Assembly (NCBI RefSeq): GCF_009870125.1
Contig: NC_046681.1
Coordinates: forward strand, 26,372,001 to 26,436,000
Reading direction: 5' to 3'
DNA: 64,000 nt
DNA from: Drosophila pseudoobscura
Taxonomy: Eukaryota > Arthropoda > Insecta > Diptera > Drosophilidae
The position numbers were made by a program, and so were the translations under genes. Position 1 is the first letter of the stretch. Every line of letters starts with the position of its first letter. Under the pieces are notes generated by a model. It made no database searches, had not been told where the DNA came from, and saw only the letters and a list, made by a program, of their open reading frames with translations. Shown in pieces: positions 25,429 to 39,440 of this stretch.

Positions 25429-28400
25429 TTGAAGTTGAACCTGGGGAAAACATTTGCAAAATATTTGTATTTTCAATTAAACTCTCGAATATTTAGCTCT
25501 ACAAATGCAGACCCCACATCGGATAGGGTACTTCATCCACATCCTGTAACTGTGACTGCTCCCCCTCCCTCCTTCCTCACTTCCTGTCAGCGTTGCATGT
25601 TCTTCTGTCCGTTATCGGAGCTTCCGCTTCTGCTTTGTTTCCTCTCCCATAGCCATTTCCCCTGCCCTTCCGAAACTGAATCCCTTCGAAAGTGTTTATC
25701 ATTAGTTCACATGACTTGCCCAGTCCCACCAGGAACTCCATGTTCCCTCCTTCCCTAGTCTCCTTTTCATTTGCGTAGTCATACAATATTAATTAGGAAC
25801 CTCTTCACACATTTCCCAGAGAAAACTGAAAACCAACCGCCTCGACAGCCTCGACTGGGAATGGGAATCCGAGTGGGAGATGGAATGAATGGAACTTAGT
25901 CTTAAATTACTCATACGCTACCGGCACCCATTAATTTCCGTAATGTGCTGCATCCAATCCAGCGTTTCAGCGCCTGCAGCGGCTCTTATTTTAATCACAT
26001 TCGGATCCTCTCCTCCTATGAATTGAGGCTCGAGACTCCATTTGGCAGGATTTGGGGTCGAAGTGATATATTTTCTTTTGATGAGGTGAAAAGTGGGCGA
26101 AAGTCAAGGCGATGGTACGAAAAGGTTTGATGGAAAAGCTCTATGATTGAGAGAAGAAAACAATTCTGAAGCAGATTTATTGCGACTTATTGCGATTTAT
26201 CAGGGAGAGAGACCTCACAACTTGTAGGAGTTGCCAAATGGCGACTAAGAAACAAGAAATAAATAGAGAAATGATTAAGATGCGGTAAAGAGAGAAAGAA
26301 AATAGGCAGAGGAAAGGGCAATTGAAACTGAAATATAGTCAAGAAAACTCTGCCATTTCTCCATTTTATCATCCTTCCCTCCCACGTATAAATTTCTCTC
26401 CAGTGGGCCTTGGAGAAGTTTTCAACTTCCGATGAAATTGCATTTAATTAACATTCAGTCACACTTCCTCAACCTCCTTTCGCATGAAATAACTCTGGAA
26501 GATGAGGGAGAGAGAGGTTCTCCTCTTATATAGTTTCATTGCAACAGTTGAAGCTGGGAAATGTAAAGGAGAAGGAGTTGGCCTTCTCCCTGTACATTTC
26601 CAGACTTCGATTCCTTAATTCCATTCCACGCAATTGGTAAATCGAGACTTTTATATCTTCATTATGGAAGCTCCAGCTCCGTTCTGTCCATCATCTGATC
26701 TTCTGGACAGAAGGCGTGGAGTCGTGGCATATCGTTTGCCATCCGCCTTCTTTTACTCTCCAGCTCTCGCCACCCATCCCTGCTGTTTCCCCATCTCTGA
26801 TGACATTTCACTTTACATGGCCTTTACTTGCTTGGCTTTAAATTTTCTCGGTTTATTCTGTTTTCCTCTTTTTAATTGAAAGAAGGAAAGATTTTAACGA
26901 ATTTATCGATGGATGGATGACATCCTCCTCTGCTACCTCCCATTTCCCACCCTTCCATTACCCTACCCGTGCATTGATGTGGGCTTGGTCGGTTTGCCTT
27001 GTAACATATTTTATGCATGCCCCACTGGGCGTTCACTGAACAATTCTCCGAGCAGCAGAGCAAACGGGAGAATGGGACTGAGACTGAGACGGGGGGATAT
27101 GAAATATATCTCCATCATGGATTCTGTGCAAAGTCGCGGCAAGTGGCTCAGTGGGGCAGGGGCAGGTACAAGTGTGGCATATGCAAATAATGATGCCATT
27201 CAGGAGAGTTGCCCTTTTCCCGGGTGCTGGTCGCTGTGTTGTGTCTCCCTTCTCGGAGGATATTAACCAACTGGAAGATAAACAGCAACAACAAGTGCAT
27301 CAGTTTTGCCCCTCCCCCTGCTCACTATATTCCCCCGCTATCCATCCATCCTTCCATAAATCATGCAGCACCTTCGACCCATTCTGTGAAGTTCTCCGAG
27401 TCTGTCGCACAATTGAGCGCCGCAAGACGTGACTTTGAAGCTGTTGCAACTTGACTTTCCCCTCTGGCCTCCTGTTAACCTCTCGAGAACTGAGATATGT
27501 TTCCTTGCCTCGTTGCCCACCTTCTCCCGGACTTCCATCCATACTCCCATGCCGTACTCCTTCTCCATAGCCAACATTAGCATCTCAAACAAGGCAAAAC
27601 ATTCAAATTTAAGTGACCCCAGACCCAACCTTACGTTGAAGGCACATCCGAGTGGGAGAATGAGTAGTTGCATGGAGAGGGAGAGCGGAAAGGGGAACCA
27701 CAACTAGTCATGCATTGGGGTCAGGCCATGTCAGGAGTGGAATGTTCAGGGGAGAAGCATGGAGGCATCACTCTTTCCTTGGCAGAACCGCGGGCATGCG
27801 TGGGGCGGAATATCGTGAGGATTTTCCACTCTATTCAAGAGTTTCCATTTGCATTTGTAGGCCAAGAAAATTCCGAAAGAAAAACAATACGGGAAATGAA
27901 TTAGAAATGGAAAGTGTGAAGTGGGGACATCTCCTCTGCCTCTGTGGCATAGTTTCTTTTAGAGAAATACTTTCCCAGTCTGCTACTCCCATTCCCATTC
28001 CAATTTCCATTTAAGTTTCTTCATCTGTGAGTTCAAGGACAGGACGAAACCTTGAACTCTGCTGGAGTGAAGGCAGAGGATGGGGAATACATTCCTCGAA
28101 TTTGTCCGAACTTGTCTCGGCCCGAAAACTCATTAAAAATTCTGAGAGCAGAAGCAGAACGGCAACCGAAAGCAGTTCCCAATCAGATGGAAAAGCTTTT
28201 CCCCTGGGGAGCACGCGATGTGGACACCGCTGCGTATGAGTAACCCCATGTAAAGCTGTTCATTGGCAGAAAAATAAGTTAATAATAGGCGAATGGATCA
28301 AATAATATAATATCAAATGGCTTATCTGAATACAATCTCATATTTTCGAACTCTCTCTTCAATCACCCTTAAAACAAATTAAGTAAATCGATCAAATCTT

Positions 28401-31400
28401 CTGTTCCACATCTGACATGGACGTCCTTCTCTTGGATGTTCCATTGCCCAGCTCGGATTTCATCTCAATTTGGATGCCTTTCATCATCCGATGCCTGGAA
28501 AATGGTTTGTTTGCTATCTCGCTGGAACTCGCTTTGGCCCACAAAGGAAAACGTATAGCGTGGAAAAATGTTCCAATCAACTGAATTCAGCTGCACGCTG
28601 CCACTCTGCCATCTCTATCCCTATCCCTCCCTCATCCGACACCGCCCCCGTCCTCGTCGAAAATGCGGGCAATAATGAAAGTGCTGACAATGTGAACCGA
28701 GCCCAGGCCCCAAATTGCAGCTGCACCTTGTCGGCTTCCTGCACAATCCGCCCCCTGCCACTCCCCTGATCCCTGATACGGAACCGGAGCCCCATCCATG
28801 GCGACCACAGCTCCCTTCAGTTTAGCAAAGGACGAGTCCGGAGCCGGACCACAGCCAGGACGAGGACGGGAAGCGAATGAGGAGCAGCGCTGACGTTCTG
28901 CGTGCACGGAATTTTAAATGGGTGCCAAAACCAGTCAGCTCCATCTATCATGGATGGTGGGGCATGGCAGCAGATCCATCGTGGGAAGAGAGAGGACATT
29001 CTTCGTTGCACTTTGACCTGCATCTGCTCATTAAATTTTGGCGTTGTCTGCGGATTGCTGTTGGATATTGTCAACGACAAACAAAATAACATACATATTT
29101 TGTGGGTGAGTCCTGCGTTGGCATTGGGATCCCACCTAATTGCCAGGTAAAACTTTATACCAAGGCCTCAAACTCAATAACCTGTTTGATGCTCAGTTTG
29201 GGCCAAGTTCGTAATTGGATTTAACTGTTGTCAGAGGGGGATGACTGGTAGAGCTCCATGTTGAACACACCATACCATGTGGCTTTTCCTGAGAACAAAA
29301 ATACGCACACGAAAAGCAATTGACCCAGAAATTCATCTCCTGCTACCTTTCAACATTGTCCTTTTTTTCTGCCTCTTTCAACCACAAAATCGAAGCCCAA
29401 ACAGAGCGAGAAATCAATATGAAGGACTAGCAAAGGGAGATCCAAGGGATGCTGCCTGCCCCTTCGACCACACCGCACGCAACAAATGTTGCCAGACAAC
29501 GGTGGCATGCCGCCAGCAACATTCTATCTGTGTCTCTTTCAATGGGAGTGTCTCTCAGATAACTCGGAGAAGGAGCTTTCACTCTCATTTATCCTCTCTC
29601 TTGCTGTTGCCATAAATTTGTTGGCTGAGGATGCCCGACATCCGTTCGAGGGCCACCATTTGGGGGAGGTCAGTAGTCCTTTCAGTGGCCCTCCGAAAGG
29701 AGTCTGCCGCGAGTCGGGGGCTCTGTCCGAAATGCTCTTATTATTCATGTCAACGATTCGCACATTATTGGTGGAATGGAAGGAAATTTAAATATATTTT
29801 GTTTAGAGAATGGGATTGCTTGCCCATCGGCTCCTCAAAATTTCAGTGCAGCAAACAAAAGTCTCAATTTAATTATCAATTAGAAATGGTGGGATGAAAA
29901 GTAGATGAGTATGAGAATGAGTCGAGTGGATCCTGACATCAATCAATGTTCGATTTGCCTTTACATCAGCTGCTCGAATCCCATCCTATCCCATCCATGG
30001 CCAGGCATCCCGATCCCCTTCCATACCAGGAGACAGTTTCCTTTAAATCCCGATGAAGATGGAAGATTGAAGAGATTCTGTCTGAGCTTGGGGCAAACTT
30101 TTAATTGATTTGTGTGGCAGGAAAACTTCTTCCGCTCTCTCTTTCTCTCTGCTTTCCTTTTGTCGTCTGTCGTCGAACAATATTGTTCAACATTTCTGTT
30201 AATTTGTTTGCCTCCGAATAGAAGAGATGCAGAAGCAGACAAAGAATCCACAGACAAACAGAAGGAAAACTGCGCAATTTCCATGTTTATTTCCCTGGGA
30301 AGTACTCCGGGAAAACACGAAAGCCCCAATGAAAACTCCGCTACACACAGACCTTTGTGGTTCTTTTGCTTTGGTTCTTTGATTCCTAGAATCCGCAGGG
30401 CAAACGGAATATTCAATTGAAATATTTTTGGGATCAGAAAAGTGAAATGCGGGGTGCTGTACATAAGATTAGGATAGGATTTCCGCAAACACATCTCTAT
30501 TTATTGGCAAACTTTCCAATGCAAAACATTCTCGTATCAGGGGAATATTTATAGTTTAATTTATTCCATTTTGGGCTGATAGTCTCTTAACTTTTTAATT
30601 GTTTCTCAAGTTCTGAAATGTAAATTAATTTGGTTATTGTATTTAATATCTTGCCTATCCTGTCTCTCTTTCCCTCTCCTTTCTTTGAGACTGCCACAAA
30701 AAATGTCCAACTTTTAGTTTGATTTTTAGCCAAAGTTTTACTTCCTCTCCAAGTGAAAACAGAACTTATCGAGTAAATAAATATTTTCATTTGCCTGGAA
30801 AAATATTTACAGGAAAATCGGAATGAAAACAGGAGAGAGGAAATGTGCAGAATTTATTTTTGTTTATTTTATAAGGATAAGAAGGAAGAATGGCTTAAAT
30901 ACAGGAGAGGGATATGAAATGCTACTACCATTGGAAATTATTTATTTCTCATGTCACAAATATTTTTTTAAATCGCTATTCCATTGCTGTTCTTTTAATA
31001 TTCCTTTGAGCAGCTTAGAGCAGAGGTTTCTCTTTGAATTGCCTCTTCATTCGGAGTCACTTTGCATCATTTGTATCGGTTTTCCGACGGGACAGACAAA
31101 GGAAGACTCTGCACAAAGTAGCGGATGAAAAAAAGTTTGCGATAAATGGAAACAAAGTCAGCAGTAAATTTCCCTTCTCCGTTCTCGGTCCATTTTCACT
31201 TTTTTAATACTTTTCTCCATCCCCGAATTTGAGGTCGCGTCACAGTTTTTTTCCTTCAACAGATTTGTGGGATTTCCCCGAATGGAAAAACAAAGTTCCT
31301 GCTTCCTCTTCTTAATTATGAAATGCACGAGGGGAGCCGGCAGTTTTCAATTGTTTTCCTCCTGCAGCTTCCCATCAAACCGAAAATCTGTCAGACAGAC

Positions 31401-31838
31401 GACGAGCCAACATTTGTGGCTCTGCCAAAGATTTCCCTTCACTTTAACACATTTTGGCCTCGTCCGGGGAGTAGGAGTGGAATGAGGCTGCGGAAAGAGG
31501 AGCGAAGTACTGCCAATCCCTTGACTTTCTCGCGATTCCCTCCGCCATCTCCGATAGGGGAACCGTTTGAGGCCTCCTCCTGCGACAGTGAAGGACGCAT
31601 CGTAATTGCTTTTGTATGCTGAGAGGAGGGCTTACAGCGATGTGGGACGGAGACAAAGGGCCTCTAAGCCGAAAGGCAACTGTTGTGGTTCCTGTGGGGG
31701 GGTGGTAGTGGGTGACTGACTCTTACCTCTTCCCCCGTGTCATCCATTGGGTACTTTCAGCTACCAAATAATATGCAGCAGCCAAAAACAAGAAAGCCAC
31801 AGAAAAGGAAGCGAAAAATTTCCGCTAAAAGGAAGCAG

Positions 31839-31857
31839 CACACACACACACACACAC
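31839..31857. repeat. (CA)n microsatellite
   Basis: Run of ca dinucleotides followed about 155 nt later by a (TG)n run, so the two are complementary in inverted orientation. Confidence 0.9.
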
Positions 31858-32010
31858 GCTCACCAACACATTAGCACAATCACACACGCACAGAAGGAGA
31901 TATAAAGAGGAGCATTAACATCCCAGAGAAAAAGTTGAATTAAATTATGAGTCTTCGGCGAAATAAATTTGAAAGCATGAAAATTTATATAATGCGCCAT
32001 AAACCGCATT

Positions 32011-32037
32011 TGTGTGCGTGTGTGTGTGTGTGTGTGT
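32011..32037. repeat. (TG)n microsatellite
   Basis: Nearly pure tg run with one interruption (tgcg), the inverted complement of the (CA)n run at 31839-31857. Confidence 0.9.
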
Positions 32038-33182
32038 ATGGTGTCTCTGCATGCGTGTGAGTAAGGGTATTCCAAATTTGATGCTAAGTTGCTGTTGCTG
32101 TGGCATTTAGAGTAAATTGTTACCATTTACACGATACTTGAGCACGAAACGAATCGTCCTCCCCATTCGCATGCCCATTCCATACCTTCTGTTTTCTCTG
32201 GGTGTAATTTCTCTTCTCTACAAATGAGAGAATAGAACCGTCTTGAATCCGAATGTCTCTCTGGGCAAACTTTGCTCATCAGTCCGCGTAATTTCGCGGT
32301 GCAAGTTTCAAATTTATCTGCGGTTCCTTCCACTCCCACCTTCCACTTCCTATCCAAGTTCCAGAATCCTTCGGATAGATGCCCCTAAATGGAGCTAGGA
32401 AACTGCCTCTGGCCGAAACTGAAAACGTTGACAATCTGCTGCTCAGGTTGTCCCAGAGATGGGGAGTGAATGCGGAAGAAGCATGGGGCACAGGGCTTGG
32501 GGCATGGGGCCAGTAGTAATCACCGTCTGGGTTCTTTTGAATCACAAATTAGTTTTCATCAGGCTCAAGCTCAAGTGCCATCAGTTCCAGTTCTACTCGT
32601 AGTTTAGTGTATTTCCGTCTAAAGTTTTCAAATGAACTAAGGCTGGTTCAGTGCCAGGAAAGGAAATCTTATGGGAGGGATAATGCCCAGGGGTCAGGTG
32701 GAGACTGAAGCTCCCTGCATGCATAACCTGCTTAAGATAGTTAAACAAAGCATCGGGCAGATCCAACTATAGCTCTTATTCAGCTCTCTCTGCAGATATT
32801 ATCTGTGTTCTCCACTAAGATCAAGGAATAATCGCAAGTCAATAATTTTGAAAATTCTGATCTGAACTTTGGAAAACGTTCAGTTCCATCCAGCCTCAAC
32901 ATTCCCTTATGCTCTATTGGTGCAGTCTATCCTTAAATAGTCCACAATTTGTACTTTAAAGAGTATAAATCTGTCTCTGAGTTTGTTTTGACTGCGTTCC
33001 TTCCTTACTTCCTGTTCGAATTTATAATTCAGCCGAATTCTCATTCCGATTTGCATGCGAGTTTCCCATGAATGTTTCCATTTCCCATATTAATTTCATA
33101 TTTACTCCCTTCACACTCGCTCTTCCTCTTTCCTCTGCCCATATTTTCTCCCTCCCATCGGTCTCGTTACTCATCTCCTTGT

Positions 33183-33198
33183 GCTGCTGCTGCTGCTG
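33183..33198. repeat. (CTG)n trinucleotide repeat
   Basis: Five copies of ctg in non-coding DNA. Confidence 0.8.
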
Positions 33199-36100
33199 TT
33201 TCGCCGTAATCTTGTAAATTATTTTGGCCGAAGGCCAAGAAACTGAATTCGGAATTCAGAAACGAATTAAATTGGCAACCTCAGTGGCTCGTCCCCCCTA
33301 CAGCCTGCTCCTCCCCACTGTTCTGGTTGAAAGACATTCTGAGCATTCGACCTTCTTTTAATTTCGTTGAAATGTCGCGTGCATCTGAATTCTCCTTCTG
33401 TATTTTCATGACTCTCTCCCTGAGGGAAGAATTGGCAATAATAAAGTCGCATCAGGACCTGAAAGCGCCTATCCCTATTGAGTATGGACGGCAGGCATTG
33501 TTAGAGAGGGGAGGAATGGCAGGGCGGAGCAGGGCACGGTTTGGCATCCTTCATGCAAAATTTGTAGTTTCTGCTTGTCCTTCGCTTTACGCGTCGCTCC
33601 GCTTGGGTGTTGTCGAGCCAAAAATGTTTTACGGCTACGTGAGGAACAAGTCTTCCATGTGGTTCTCGCATTCCCTCTTTCTCTCTCTCTCTTTCTCTTG
33701 TGAACATATTGACAGTGGGATTGGAGATTGTGGCATACGCATGCAAAATACAAAGCGACACAAAATATTCACTTGGCGAATTGACTGAGGAGCCTCTCCC
33801 TTCCACTTCTCCTGACACTTTTTCCACACTCTTTTCTCGATTTCTTCGCTTCTGTTTGTTGACATTTTCCGGGTCTTTTGTTTCCGATTCGAGGGATAGA
33901 GAGGGTAAACGAGGGGATCCATGTGGCACTGGGTCACGTGCCACCTCATCGATGAGGATGATGATGATGACTGGGAGGTTGTCTGTGGAATGCCGAGAAA
34001 TGCGTGGATTGAACTGCCGAATGCTTGAAGACAATTACTCAGCGCTTAAATAGAAAGCGGGAATCCAGCAGAGAGCATCGAGAATCCCGAATGAGACGAA
34101 ATTAATGCTTTCAAATTCACTTTGTCATCTGCTCCATCTAAAAGATGAAAAAAAGGGAATTTAGGAAACATATCATGATTGCTTAAACAATTTTCCTCTT
34201 GCAAATTTACATTCGGATCCTAAAGTGGGGAACGTCTCTGGCTACAGTCGCGAAACTTGAAGAGAAAAGCTTGCAGTCCGCAAAATGGAGGAGACATGGG
34301 ACACAACATCTCTTCCAGATAGTGAATATTCCTCTTACCGACTTTACCCTCTATTATCCCATTCTATTATTGAATGAAATAATCGATACCAGCGCGAACC
34401 AAACAAAAGGCCCCGCGGCAAAGAGAGACAAGGCTTAGAGACAGCGACAATTGTGATATTGTCTGAATCGCATTGGAAAAGCGCGCGGAAAACCAATGTG
34501 AAAAGTTGCCAAAAATTCCAAAAACGAGATCCAAGCAGCGGCAACGAAATTGATAAAAATTTGAAAGTCCTGCGGCAATCGAAGCTCCTTGTCATAGATC
34601 TCCTTCATCCCACTTTTCTCTGACAATTTTCATTGAATGTCAATGCCGCCACGCCCCTTTTTGTATCCATATCGGCCGTCTGCCTTGTTTGCCCATATCA
34701 TTTGGTGATTAAATAGCTCTGACTAGGTCGGTAATACCGGAATATATCATGAGGGGGCGGACACACATTTCCCACTTTGGCGGTAACTGCAGCAGGTCTC
34801 AATTATTTACCGATGGCCGCAAATGAAATGCGGACTTCCTCCATCCGACGGTTGGTTGTTGGTATTTCCCAATTAATTCGGAAATTGTTTTCGCATTTCG
34901 GTACACACCGCACCCTCCTTCTTTCCATTTGAATCCCCATTTGGGTTTTTGGCTTGGTTAAATGTCGTTTCTAATTGGCCATAAATCGCTTTTTGATTGT
35001 TTAGAATTTACACTCGGTTTACTCCTGCCATGGAGCTGAATAATCTTGGGAGGGTGAAAACTATAAACCGAAGAGCTAGAGGAGTGGGCACAAGTATTGT
35101 CATAGAAATTACACTTGATGAATATATTATACTTTAGGTATTCAACATTCATAGATATATCAAAGGTATTACACAATAATAGGTTCCTATACATACGAGT
35201 CTCTTATATCAAAGTCGACGATGATAGAGTCTGCAACTTTTACCATCCCATTAACGCATGATATCTACATTTGATTTTTTGCCTAAAATGCTTCATTTAT
35301 CCAAAGAATATACCCCCTACAATTCCACCCATAGCCATCCTCATTCCTTGAAGGATTGCTCTCTGCTTCCAGACATTTCACTTTTGTCTGCTTTCCAATT
35401 ACAAATTCATAGACCCAAAAGTTGATTGTTCTTAAGCTGCCGCAGACAGAGTGCCTTTCCCTTTCCATCACACTCACACCTGTTCCACCTGTCTCCCCGC
35501 TGTCCCCCTCCTTTTCCCATGAATAATTCGAGGACTGTGGAATGCCTTGTCCGCTGTCCGCTGACAAATTGTGGGGCTCGTTAAATGTTGGAACCAAAAC
35601 TTGCAACGAATTATGTAAATTTGAATGGAACAATCTTTAAGATCCTTGTAGTACTCTGCAGAAATATTTCCTCTCGAAGTTTCTTCTCCTCCTCATCTTT
35701 CCTTAATCAGAAGTACCAGAGGAGCGGGGAGTCAGGAAGCTGAAGACAGACATTAATTCTATTTGAGTTGTATCCTTGGCTTCCTGTTATCCTTGAGGTC
35801 CGCCCACATAAATAATTTTTAATGATGTGAAAATGTTTTGCCAAGCACTTTTCCTATAATTAATGGGAACTTCCCAGGGAGAAACCTCACAGAGGGACGA
35901 GGAGGAACTAAAGGCAGCCAGGCCCAAGAAAAGCCGCAAAACAAATTAAATGGGAAGGTGAAGGCCGACATGTGTTTGCAACTCTAGCCGGAAGTGGAAG
36001 GAGAAACATGCCACTGGAATCCACAGGCATTTCGCAGAATCTGCTGTCGTTTCTCTTACGCTGCCTCCCTCTCTCCTGCCAGGGCCATGTCGTTCGATTC

Positions 36101-39068
36101 CTTGACGCCAATTCAATCAAAGTCCGATTCGGTATTTCCTGACTTCTCATCACCTTCCCTATCATCGTCTGCTTTCCACTTCTTAAATTTTCTTTGACAT
36201 TTTCCCATTTGCTATCGCCGTGCAATTTATATTTAGAAATAATTTCCGTTGCACTTTGTGCCCATCGTCATCGCCCTCTCTCTTCCACCACCTTCTGCAC
36301 CACGGTGGAAGGACAGGAGAGAGAAATCTGAGAAAAGAAGAAACTCTCCTAAGAGTAATGTGCATTCATTTGTACCCAGGAGACCTCTGGAGAAAACAGT
36401 GAAAAGTTTTCTTTATTCGCGAGCAGAATTTAATGCAATTGAAAAGGGAATTCCAACTGGACAAAGTTCTCAAAGGGAAGGGAAGAAGGTGTGCAAAGGG
36501 ATCGTCCTTCCTTGAACCTTGAACTTGATGGAAACCACACACCAAATCCTTCCCTGAACTGTGATAATTCCTCAGTAAAATGCCAAAGAGGATTCCAAGT
36601 TGGAGTCCCTCAAAATCCACATCTCCATCCCCATCCGCATCCTCGTGGGACATCCCCCAAAGAGGCAAACACCGCAATGCAGTTCGTGTCCGAGTTCTGT
36701 TTTATGGCAGCTGAGAGGGGAAACAAGGGGAGGAGAGGCAGCAGAAGGTGGTGCAGGTGATACAGGTGGAGCAAGTGGTGGCACCTGCACATAGGTAAAT
36801 TTGTCCAGCAGCGAGCTAAATTCCAAACGGAAGTGACACTCTAATTGAGAGCAACGAGCCAACTGGGAGATGTTCCTGGCAGAGAGGGAAAGAGAGGTGG
36901 AGCAGCAGCTGACGGTGTGGTGGAGAGAGGGGATGGGATGTGGACGAGGATGAGGATGGAAGAGGAGGAGATGTCCACTTCATGCGGGTTCTGGGAGCAG
37001 CACTAAAAAAGTAAACTCGTTAATTGCTAAGTGCAAAACCATAAAACGGATGTGAAACAGGGGAAGAGATCCGAGGAGAAAGTGGGCACCAGGATGGGGA
37101 TAGGTTTGTTGGTTCCGCAAACAGTTGGCAGAGGGTTGGAGAGACGGAAAGGAACTATAATGCGGGTCTGGAGTCGGACGCTGTCGAGTGCCACAAATTG
37201 ACTAAAATTTAATTAAGAAATATGCACTCCAGAAATGATTAAAACAGTGAAATTGCTGCACAGAAATTTTATCAATCCTATCCAATCAGAGTGAGAGATC
37301 CAATCCATATCACTTACATCGATTGTATCATATTTTATATCGGTGGATATTGGCAGAAAAGGCCGACTCATTTCACATTCAACTGATTTGCATAGCCAGA
37401 AGTCTCGGCGAATATTCGTGGAGATGTCTTCCAAACGGATTCCCACAGATATTCGGTGTCAGCCACACCTTCGAAACAAGTCTGTGCTCGCATTTTCTTT
37501 CGCCTGTCATAGACTGTTGGGGAACATTTTCCACGGAGCTCAGAACAAGACGGCAAATGCGTTGCGTATTTATGAATAATTCAGCAAAAGGACATCCCAC
37601 CCTTCCATCCTTCCTCCTGACTTTCCTATTTGTTTACCACAAATTGTCAAAATGTTGCCGGAATGACATTGGCAGCACGTGTAAGCCCACATCCTTCCTT
37701 CTCCTTCCATTTGCCTTCCACACGCCTGAAAGTTTATCCGAAATTGTCCATTGGAATTTATTCATGTGGATGCCGCAGGAGAGAAGAGCAGCATGTGAAG
37801 CATCATCATGCAAATCACTCACTCGGATCCACCTTTTCTCTTCTCCATCACCCTTAAAGCTGTCGGTTGGTCAGTTCTCCGCTAGAGTCCCTTAGCTGGA
37901 AAACTTCCCCCAGTGACAGCTGGAAAAATTACTTCAATTTCATAATTATCGCGGGTGGCCATGTCTTTTCCCTTCGTCCCACTTCTGACATTTTTATTAA
38001 ATTTCTGCCGTTGTTGAACTCCCCGCTCAGCGGGAAAGCAACTCATGTCCGATGCGGGGCGACTTTAATTAAAGAAAAATCAAGGGGAGCTTGTCCATTG
38101 TAATATATCAAGATTTCCTTCTCCACCAATATAACTTTTTGGGCGTGACAAATGTGGGTGGTCCGAGGGGGGATGGGAATTGATTAATGACTGGAGAAAG
38201 AAAGGCGAAAGGTTGACCACTTATTGGGAGAAGCATACTGGACAGGGTCGCATTTAATCTTTGAGTTCTATCCAATTAGCAATCCCAACACTCAGTGGTA
38301 CAATTCCTCCACCTCCTTCCTCTTCAGTAATACCCGTACTCACATATTAGATAACATTTTTCTGGGAAGTGATTCTCCCTTCTTCCTGCGGCACATTGCC
38401 ACATGAAATTTTTGTTATTCTCCGTTTTATGATTTGTCTTTCGAAAGTTTACGACAGCGTCTCCGAGCGTATTTAAAATTTTTAAATATAAATAAATATA
38501 AATATAAACCAAAATCTGCTCTCAGCCTTCCTTCCGACGGACGCTCCTTCCCATTATTACCGATAAAAGTCGAAGCTGAGGGGGAAAGAGTGCCTTTCCG
38601 TGGCTAAATCATCTCGACTGTTCATCTTTTGGTGCATTTTTAAAGGTTTAATCAGTGGCTGAGAGCAAACAATGTGGAAACGTTGTCCATTGGCAAGAAG
38701 AATAAACAAAACTGGAGCAAGAAAACAATTAAGGAAACAGAACCACAAAAACAAAGTCAAAGGGAAACCACCAGGATGAGAGAGCCGATAGGGATGCAAA
38801 TTAATTAACAATCGAGGCTTTGAGAATGCAACGAAAATGGATGAAATAGAGATTGCAGATCTCTTTCTTCTCCGTTATTCTTCTTCGTTATTCGCCGCTT
38901 TTAGTGCGCTTCAACAGCGCCAATAAGCATTCATTCATTCAAAGCAACAATAAAGAACACGATGTAGAAATGTTTGAACAGTATGAATTTAAAAACAATT
39001 TGTAAATAAGTTTTTCAAGAGATGTTTAGGTGTAATTGTCGCCGACACAGTCCACACATCGCCGCCAT

Positions 39069-39440
39069 TTAGTACCAGAAACGCATCGTAAAGTCATATT
39101 GTGGAGCCGAGATAAGTCGACGCCGAATCTGACGCTCAATCTGACGCCCAATCTGTTGGCCAATCTCACGCAACTGGCTTTGAGAATATCGATATCTCTG
39201 TCCGTGGGTCCCTTCTGGGCCCTGCTGCTCATCCGAATCGGAATCTATGGTCGCACTGGATCCATCTGTCTCAGCCCCATCTTGTGTTGCGGCTGATGCT
39301 ACTTCTCCACCGGTCGCTGCAAGTTATATAAAATTACCAAATGGAGACACGCACTTCGATTTACACATACCTTGTGGTGGATTGCAATGGGCATCTTGCT
39401 GGTTGGACCCAGATATGTTTCCTTCGGGTTGAGAGTTCAT
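39069..39440 (-). CDS. Small two-exon gene, unknown family (105 aa)
   Basis: I do not recognise this family. Exon 1 is 39440-39371 and exon 2 is 39316-39069, separated by a 54 nt intron with clear signals (CAAG|gtatgt ... ttgcag). Splicing joins a 70 nt and a 248 nt exon into exactly 106 codons including TAA, which supports the model; each exon alone is a short frame. The product starts MNSQPEGNISG. Residues 1-62 are Gln/Asn/Gly/Ser-rich with an acidic patch (IDSDSDEQQ) around 48-55. Residues 66-92 form a strongly predicted Gln/Arg helix with a repeated Ile spacing (QIGRQIERQI), followed by an aromatic end (YDFTMRFWY). No signal peptide or membrane segment is seen. The frame stays open about 28 codons upstream of the ATG without another Met. 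It may be nested in a larger gene's intron. A young or fast-evolving gene is possible (inference). Confidence 0.68.

Larger units (their letters stand above)
25429..39068. other. Long stretch without a recognised gene
   Basis: About 13.6 kb of intergenic or intronic DNA. It shows alternating CT-rich and AG-rich tracts, AT-rich patches and microsatellites. The longest open frames (190 aa at 37323-37895, 177 aa at 29961-30494 and 33501-34034) have overlapping frames of similar length, low-complexity composition and no domain features. Short exons of a gene with long introns could be hidden here and would not be visible by eye. Confidence 0.5.

Noticed and set aside
29961-30494. 177-codon open frame on the minus strand
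   Set aside because: No recognisable features, and it lies within simple non-coding sequence.
33501-34034. 177-codon open frame on the minus strand
   Set aside because: It runs through CT/AG-rich tracts (RERERE-type translation) and is probably a composition artefact.
37323-37895. 190-codon open frame
   Set aside because: Overlapping frames on both strands are similarly open, and it shows no domain, splice or promoter signal.
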